From an uncultured Gammaproteobacteria bacterium (lineage in GTDB: Bacteria; Pseudomonadota; Gammaproteobacteria; Pseudomonadales; Pseudohongiellaceae), in contig CAISYX010000027.1 of the NCBI GenBank assembly GCA_903889815.1, positions 1-9,224 of the forward strand: a stretch of 9,224 nt of DNA. Direction: 5' to 3'. Numbering within the stretch: position 1 is the first letter of the stretch; every line of letters begins with the position of its first letter. The notes beneath the pieces are model-generated. The model saw only the letters and a list, made by a program, of their open reading frames with translations, did not search any database and was not told the DNA's origin. This document shows, in pieces, positions 5,699 to 9,224 of the stretch. Made by a program: the position numbers and the translations under genes.

Positions 5699-6883
5699 AT
5701 GATCATCAAGCCAAAAGTTCGAGGATTCATCTGTATCAATGCGCATCCGCAAGGGTGTGCTGCCAATGTACATGAGCAGATTGCATTTACACGTGCCCAG
5801 AGTCCGGTCACAAGTGGTCCCAAGAATGTTCTGGTGCTGGGTTGTTCCACAGGTTACGGCCTGTCTTCACGAATCGCTGCTGCCTTCGGAAGCGGCGCTA
5901 GTACCCTGGGTGTCTGCTTTGAAAAGCCGCCCACGGATACCAAGACGGCATCGGCTGGCTATTACAACACCTCGGGATTCCATGAAGCGGCTGCAGAGGC
6001 TGGTTTGTTCGCTCATACCATCAACGGCGATGCTTTCTCCGCTGCCTGCAAGGAGCAGGTGATGGAAATAGTGAAATCCAGCATGGGCAAGATAGATCTG
6101 GTGGTCTACAGCCTTGCTGCTCCCCGGCGCACGGATCCCGTCACAGGGGAAGTGTATTCCTCGGTCCTCAAGCCCATCGGCAGTGCGTATACCGCCAAGA
6201 ATCTCAATACCGATACTCACAAGATCAGCCCGATATCCGTTGAACCTGCAAGTCCAGAAGAAATCGCTGCCACAGTAAAGGTGATGGGCGGCGAAGATTG
6301 GGAGTTGTGGATGGCTGCATTGCAACAGCAAGGACTGCTGGCCGAGGGCTGCAAAACCGTCGCGTACACCTATCTGGGCGACAAGTTGACATGGCCAATT
6401 TACGGTCGTGCCACGATTGGCAAAGCCAAGGAAGATCTGGATCGCGCTGCCGACGCGATCGGCCGCAGCCTTGGTGCTGTCAAAGGAGAAGCCCGGGTGG
6501 CGGTGCTGAAGGCAGTCGTTACCCAGGCCAGCTCAGCTATTCCTGTCATGCCGCTCTATCTTTCCATACTTTTCAAGGTGATGAAGGAAGACGGCACACA
6601 CGAAGGCTGCATGGAGCAGATTCAGCGTCTGTTCTCCGAATGTCTGTATACCGCAACCCCCCGGCTGGATGCGGCAGGACGTTTGCGGGTAGATGAGAAA
6701 GAACTTAATCCGGCGGTGCAGCAGCGCGTGGAAGCGCTGTGGGAGCAGGTAGACGAAAGCAATCTTTTTGAGCTAACAGACTTTGCGGGATACAACGCCG
6801 AGTTTCTCAAGCTGTTCGGTTTCGGTGTGACTGGAATCGATTACGACGCCGAAACCAGTCCGCTTGCAGCCACCAATTTCTGA
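5699..6883 (+). CDS. fabV: Trans-2-enoyl-ACP/CoA reductase, NADH-dependent, FabV type
   Basis: Reduces the trans-2 double bond of enoyl-ACP (or enoyl-CoA), the last step of each fatty-acid elongation round; the FabV class is naturally resistant to triclosan. With ATG at 5699 the protein has 394 residues and begins MIIKPKVRGFIC, as family members do. AGGAAG (5689-5694) lies four nt upstream. The longer frame from 5621 adds 26 atypical residues and starts inside the -10 box, so it is rejected. A Rossmann segment VLVLGCSTGYGLSSRIAAAFGSGA covers 44-67, with E75, the acidic residue associated with NADH preference. The catalytic Y-x8-K pair is Y235 and K244, the same numbering as in studied FabV proteins, and Y225 is present. 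The conserved block VVTQASSAIPVMPLYLS covers 273-289. The stop TGA abuts the stop of the convergent hydrolase gene. No other fab gene is adjacent. Confidence 0.96.
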   Translation: MIIKPKVRGFICINAHPQGCAANVHEQIAFTRAQSPVTSGPKNVLVLGCSTGYGLSSRIAAAFGSGASTLGVCFEKPPTDTKTASAGYYNTSGFHEAAAEAGLFAHTINGDAFSAACKEQVMEIVKSSMGKIDLVVYSLAAPRRTDPVTGEVYSSVLKPIGSAYTAKNLNTDTHKISPISVEPASPEEIAATVKVMGGEDWELWMAALQQQGLLAEGCKTVAYTYLGDKLTWPIYGRATIGKAKEDLDRAADAIGRSLGAVKGEARVAVLKAVVTQASSAIPVMPLYLSILFKVMKEDGTHEGCMEQIQRLFSECLYTATPRLDAAGRLRVDEKELNPAVQQRVEALWEQVDESNLFELTDFAGYNAEFLKLFGFGVTGIDYDAETSPLAATNF

Positions 6884-7576
6884 TCACTGGCTCTGCAATA
6901 GAGCTATCAGCCAGGGGTCCAATGTCTCCCATTCCATGGAAAACATGTGGGGGGCCATGAACACCAGTCCGGCATCCACCACTGCGCCGGCAGACTCAAG
7001 GGCGGCGCGGGTTTCTTCGAAACGATTCATCCAGTTCATTTCGTCCTGGTCACCGATCCGCAGATAGATCGGCATGCCTTCCAGGGCGGCGACATTGAGC
7101 CGTTCCGGCACCAGTGCCGGCACCGCCATGATCCCGAGATAGCGTTCCGGAGACAGCGAAGCGACTTCGAGCGCGGACATTCCGCCATTGGAAATGCCGG
7201 CCAGCAGTACTTTTCCGTCAGAAATGAGGGGGTCTTCCTGCAATTTTTCAATCAACAGAGGGATCAAGGCGTTGTTTGCGCCGCGAAAGGAGCGGCCATC
7301 GGGCGATACCGGTACAGCCACCGCCCACCCGCGTTGGGCCATCTCTTCTCCGAGCCAGAAATGCAGATCACGGGCCAAGGCTTCATCACCTGAGCCGCCG
7401 GGCATGAGGATGACGAGTGGGGCGCCTTCTTCCGGAATGGCATTTGGAAGAATTCGGAACAATGCCAGCGTTGAAGAGTCAGCCAATGTAACTTCGATAC
7501 GTTCTGCACTGGCATTCATACTGCTGCAAGAAAAAGCTGCGAAAATCAGGAAGCGGAAGAGTTTTTGCATTGTCAT
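6884..7576 (-). CDS. Secreted alpha/beta hydrolase (esterase/peptidase-like), specificity unknown
   Basis: Encodes 230 residues from ATG at 7576, which has AAGGAA at 7587-7582 and five nt spacing. The frame runs open a further 75 codons upstream, but that part lacks family character. The N-terminus is a signal peptide: MTMQKLFR, a hydrophobic stretch FLIFAAFSC, and an ASA-type cleavage site near residue 24. C17 gives only a poor lipobox (AFSC), so a periplasmic or secreted protein is more likely than a lipoprotein. The hydrolase fold shows an oxyanion-type LMPGGSGDE (57-65), the nucleophile elbow GISNG with S129 (127-131), probable acid D176 or D178 in IGDQDE, and H210 in APHMF. The substrate cannot be named; esterase, depolymerase and peptidase-like relatives share this layout. 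It is convergent with fabV and divergent from the GH17-GT2 gene, so a role near the cell envelope is possible but unproven. Confidence 0.85.
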   Translation of the reverse strand: MTMQKLFRFLIFAAFSCSSMNASAERIEVTLADSSTLALFRILPNAIPEEGAPLVILMPGGSGDEALARDLHFWLGEEMAQRGWAVAVPVSPDGRSFRGANNALIPLLIEKLQEDPLISDGKVLLAGISNGGMSALEVASLSPERYLGIMAVPALVPERLNVAALEGMPIYLRIGDQDEMNWMNRFEETRAALESAGAVVDAGLVFMAPHMFSMEWETLDPWLIALLQSQ

Positions 7577-7599
7577 GATGGTTCCTTGTGCAATTCGTT

Positions 7600-7613
7600 T
7601 TTCAACGTTGAAA
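7600..7613. promoter_or_regulatory. Perfect 14-bp palindrome upstream of the hydrolase
   Basis: TTTCAACGTTGAAA is its own reverse complement. It lies 24-37 nt before the hydrolase ATG, between the ribosome binding site and any promoter, where a repressor could act. Half-sites recur nearby: TTGAAA at 7651-7656 and TTTCAACG at 7694-7701. The 248-nt gap 7577-7824 is AT-rich and otherwise holds only the GH17-GT2 promoter; no clear hydrolase promoter was found. Confidence 0.4.
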
Positions 7614-7746
7614 TCATGATATTCAGAGGTCTCATTCGGTGCGAAATTCCTTGAAATGTGCTTTTTTGGTGCAGGCCGGGAAAATTCGTGCCATTTCAAC
7701 GGTTTTTCGTGCCTTGCATGGTGAAAATATATTTCTATTCGATCTA

Positions 7747-7775
7747 TTGACGGACATGAGGCGTAACAATAACAT
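7747..7775 (+). promoter_or_regulatory. Predicted sigma70 promoter of the GH17-GT2 gene
   Basis: TTGACG (7747-7752, five of six) is followed by 17 bp and TAACAT (7770-7775, four of six). Transcription would start near 7782, about 43 nt before the ATG at 7825. Confidence 0.45.
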
Positions 7776-7824
7776 GCGCGCCGCTTGTCTCCCCCTCCCA
7801 ATTTTTTTCTGAACTCCAGGAAAT

Positions 7825-9224
7825 ATGCGTATCTCGACTCTGTTTGTCGCTTTGTTGTTCGCAGTAGTTACCTTTTTCATCTGGGCGATGGTGAATCGCC
7901 CCACCGAAGTCGTGCCCTGGCCTGAAGAGATCAGTGGATTCGCTTTTTCGCCTTTCCAGAAAGGCCAGAACGCCATTTACAACGTCATGCCCTCCACCGA
8001 AGAGATCCGCGAGGACGTCGAATTGCTGGCAGGCAAGGCCCGCGCGCTGCGAACCTACTCCAGCCTGCGCAGTCTGGCAGACATTCCGAATATTGCCCGC
8101 GACTATGATATGGATGTCGTGATTGGCATCTGGCTTGGTATGGACACCATCATCAATGAAGATGAAATTCAGGCCGGTATCGCGCTTGCCAACGCAAGCA
8201 CGAATGTCACCAGCGTGATGGTAGGCAACGAAACCATCCTGCGTGGCGAATTCAGTGCCACAGATCTTGGCGTGCTGATGGATCGTGTCCGTCGCGAAGT
8301 CAATGTGCCTGTAAGCACTGCCGAGCCATGGCACGTCTGGCTGCGCTATCCCGAGCTGGCCGACCACGTCGACTACATCACCGTCCATATGCTTCCGTAC
8401 TGGGAAGGTATTGATGTCGATATCGCTGTGGACTATATCGTCGACAAGATGGAGCAACTGGAAGCAGCCTTCCCTGACAAAGAGATTCTCATCGGGGAAG
8501 TAGGCTGGCCCTCTGATGGACGTACCAGAGAGGCCGCCGTGGCGAGCGAAGCCAATGAGGCTCTTTTTCTGCGCCGATTCCTGCACCGTGCGACAGAGTT
8601 GGACTACGAGTATTTCCTCATGGAGGCTTTCGATCAGCCCTGGAAAGCTGAGAATGAAGGCGGTGTAGGAGCCTACTGGGGCGTTTACGACGTGGAGCGC
8701 AATCCAAAATTCTCCTTCGCCGAACCCATTGTGCGCACACCGGGCTGGGAAGTTCTGGCTGCAATCTCAATCCTGACATCCGTGATTCTGCTGGGCATCT
8801 TCGGTATCAACAGCAAGGCGCTCAAGACCAAGGGCTACGGCCTGATGGCTCTGGTGGCGTCTGTCACCGCCACCGTACTGGTCTGGATCATCTATGACTA
8901 TTCGCAGCAGTATTTGACCATTACGTCCACCATAGTCGGCATCCTGCTGGTGATCGGCATGCTCGGTGTTGTAACCATTCTTCTGACGGAGGCCCATGAG
9001 TGGGCGGAAGCGCACTGGTACATGTCGCGTCGACGCCAGATCAAGCCCACGCAGCTCGTCATGACACGCACGCCGAAAGTCTCTGTCCATGTTCCTGCCT
9101 ACAACGAGCCGGCCGACATGATGATCGAAACGCTGGACGCCCTGGCGAAGCTGGATTATCCAGATTTCGAAGTGCTGGTGATCGACACCAACACCAGCGA
9201 CGAAGCCGTGTGGCGGCCTGTGCA
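7825..9224 (+). CDS. Membrane beta-glucan synthase/transferase, GH17 domain fused to GT2 (3' end outside window)
   Basis: Frame open from ATG 7825 (AGGAAA just upstream) to the window edge: 466 codons, C-terminus missing. Order: N-terminal membrane anchor (about 4-22); GH17 domain (about 35-300); three membrane segments (about 309-328, 338-358, 366-388); and the beginning of a GT2 glycosyltransferase domain from about 418 (PKVSVHVPAYNEP, then VLVIDTNTSDEAVW). In GH17, VGNE with E136 fits the acid/base and GEVGWPSDG with E225 fits the nucleophile. This architecture is that of NdvB-type proteins of Pseudomonas, Azotobacter and Bradyrhizobium, where the GT2 part polymerises beta-1,3-glucan from UDP-glucose. 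The GH17 part acts as a transglycosylase on the outside, branching or cyclising the chains. The probable role is periplasmic or extracellular beta-glucan formation. The remaining GT2 motifs (DxD, QxxRW) lie beyond the window, so activity cannot be confirmed. The gene is divergent from the secreted hydrolase. Confidence 0.88.
   Translation, partial: MRISTLFVALLFAVVTFFIWAMVNRPTEVVPWPEEISGFAFSPFQKGQNAIYNVMPSTEEIREDVELLAGKARALRTYSSLRSLADIPNIARDYDMDVVIGIWLGMDTIINEDEIQAGIALANASTNVTSVMVGNETILRGEFSATDLGVLMDRVRREVNVPVSTAEPWHVWLRYPELADHVDYITVHMLPYWEGIDVDIAVDYIVDKMEQLEAAFPDKEILIGEVGWPSDGRTREAAVASEANEALFLRRFLHRATELDYEYFLMEAFDQPWKAENEGGVGAYWGVYDVERNPKFSFAEPIVRTPGWEVLAAISILTSVILLGIFGINSKALKTKGYGLMALVASVTATVLVWIIYDYSQQYLTITSTIVGILLVIGMLGVVTILLTEAHEWAEAHWYMSRRRQIKPTQLVMTRTPKVSVHVPAYNEPADMMIETLDALAKLDYPDFEVLVIDTNTSDEAVWRPV

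Noticed and set aside
7577..7801. 75-residue N-terminal extension of the hydrolase
   Set aside because: The extension is compositionally odd, precedes a clear signal peptide and lacks a ribosome binding site; ATG 7576 has AAGGAA at good spacing.
7744..8586. Minus-strand open frame of 280 codons opposite the GH17 domain
   Set aside because: The plus strand encodes an intact GH17-GT2 protein with catalytic motifs; the antisense frame has no domain or start signal.
1..9224. A new defence, mobile or CRISPR-like system
   Set aside because: Every substantial coding region is a recognised housekeeping or envelope gene, apart from the truncated TPR gene and the unassigned hydrolase. No repeats, integrase, transposase, toxin-antitoxin pair or array was seen.

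Overview
The window is a stretch of ordinary gammaproteobacterial chromosome. The protein sequences and the gene order ispB / rplU-rpmA-obg-proB / rpsT match, from memory, the conserved cluster of Pseudomonas and its relatives. ProB in particular reads like the Pseudomonas protein almost end to end. FabV as an enoyl reductase and a GH17-GT2 glucan enzyme also fit a Pseudomonadales-like, possibly marine or environmental, gammaproteobacterium. The genus cannot be fixed from the sequence alone.

Layout: (1) 2-550, the 3' end of a TPR-repeat protein whose start lies outside the window. (2) 688-1677, ispB on the minus strand, convergent with the TPR gene and divergent from the ribosomal genes. (3) 1678-2011, a divergent control region with a good sigma70-type promoter for ispB and another for rplU. 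(4) 2012-2611, rplU-rpmA (bL21, bL27), closed by a strong intrinsic terminator. (5) 2757-5084, obg and proB, 30 nt apart. (6) 5128-5156, a perfect A/T-flanked hairpin that can terminate transcription both ways between proB and the convergent rpsT. (7) 5180-5449, rpsT (bS20), starting at TTG. (8) 5450-5698, a compact divergent promoter region in which the -35 boxes of rpsT and fabV overlap. (9) 5699-6883, fabV, whose stop codon directly abuts that of (10) 6884-7576, a secreted alpha/beta hydrolase on the minus strand. (11) 7577-7824, a divergent intergenic region with a 14-bp perfect palindrome. (12) 7825 to the window end, the N-terminal half of a membrane enzyme combining a GH17 beta-glucan transferase domain with a GT2 glycosyltransferase.

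Functionally, the left and centre are housekeeping: the ubiquinone side chain (IspB), 50S and 30S ribosomal proteins, ribosome assembly control (Obg), the first step of proline synthesis (ProB) and the last step of fatty-acid elongation (FabV). The right end turns to the envelope and exterior, with a signal-peptide hydrolase and a probable beta-1,3-glucan synthase/remodelling protein.

I found no mobile element, CRISPR array, tRNA, rRNA, phage gene or defence-type cassette, and no convincing new multi-gene system. The points worth a second look are mostly regulatory: overlapping divergent promoters, the rpsT leader hairpin with its TTG start, the palindrome upstream of the hydrolase, and the GH17-GT2 fusion. 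Family assignments rest on remembered sequences and visible motifs; promoters and hairpins were found by eye.
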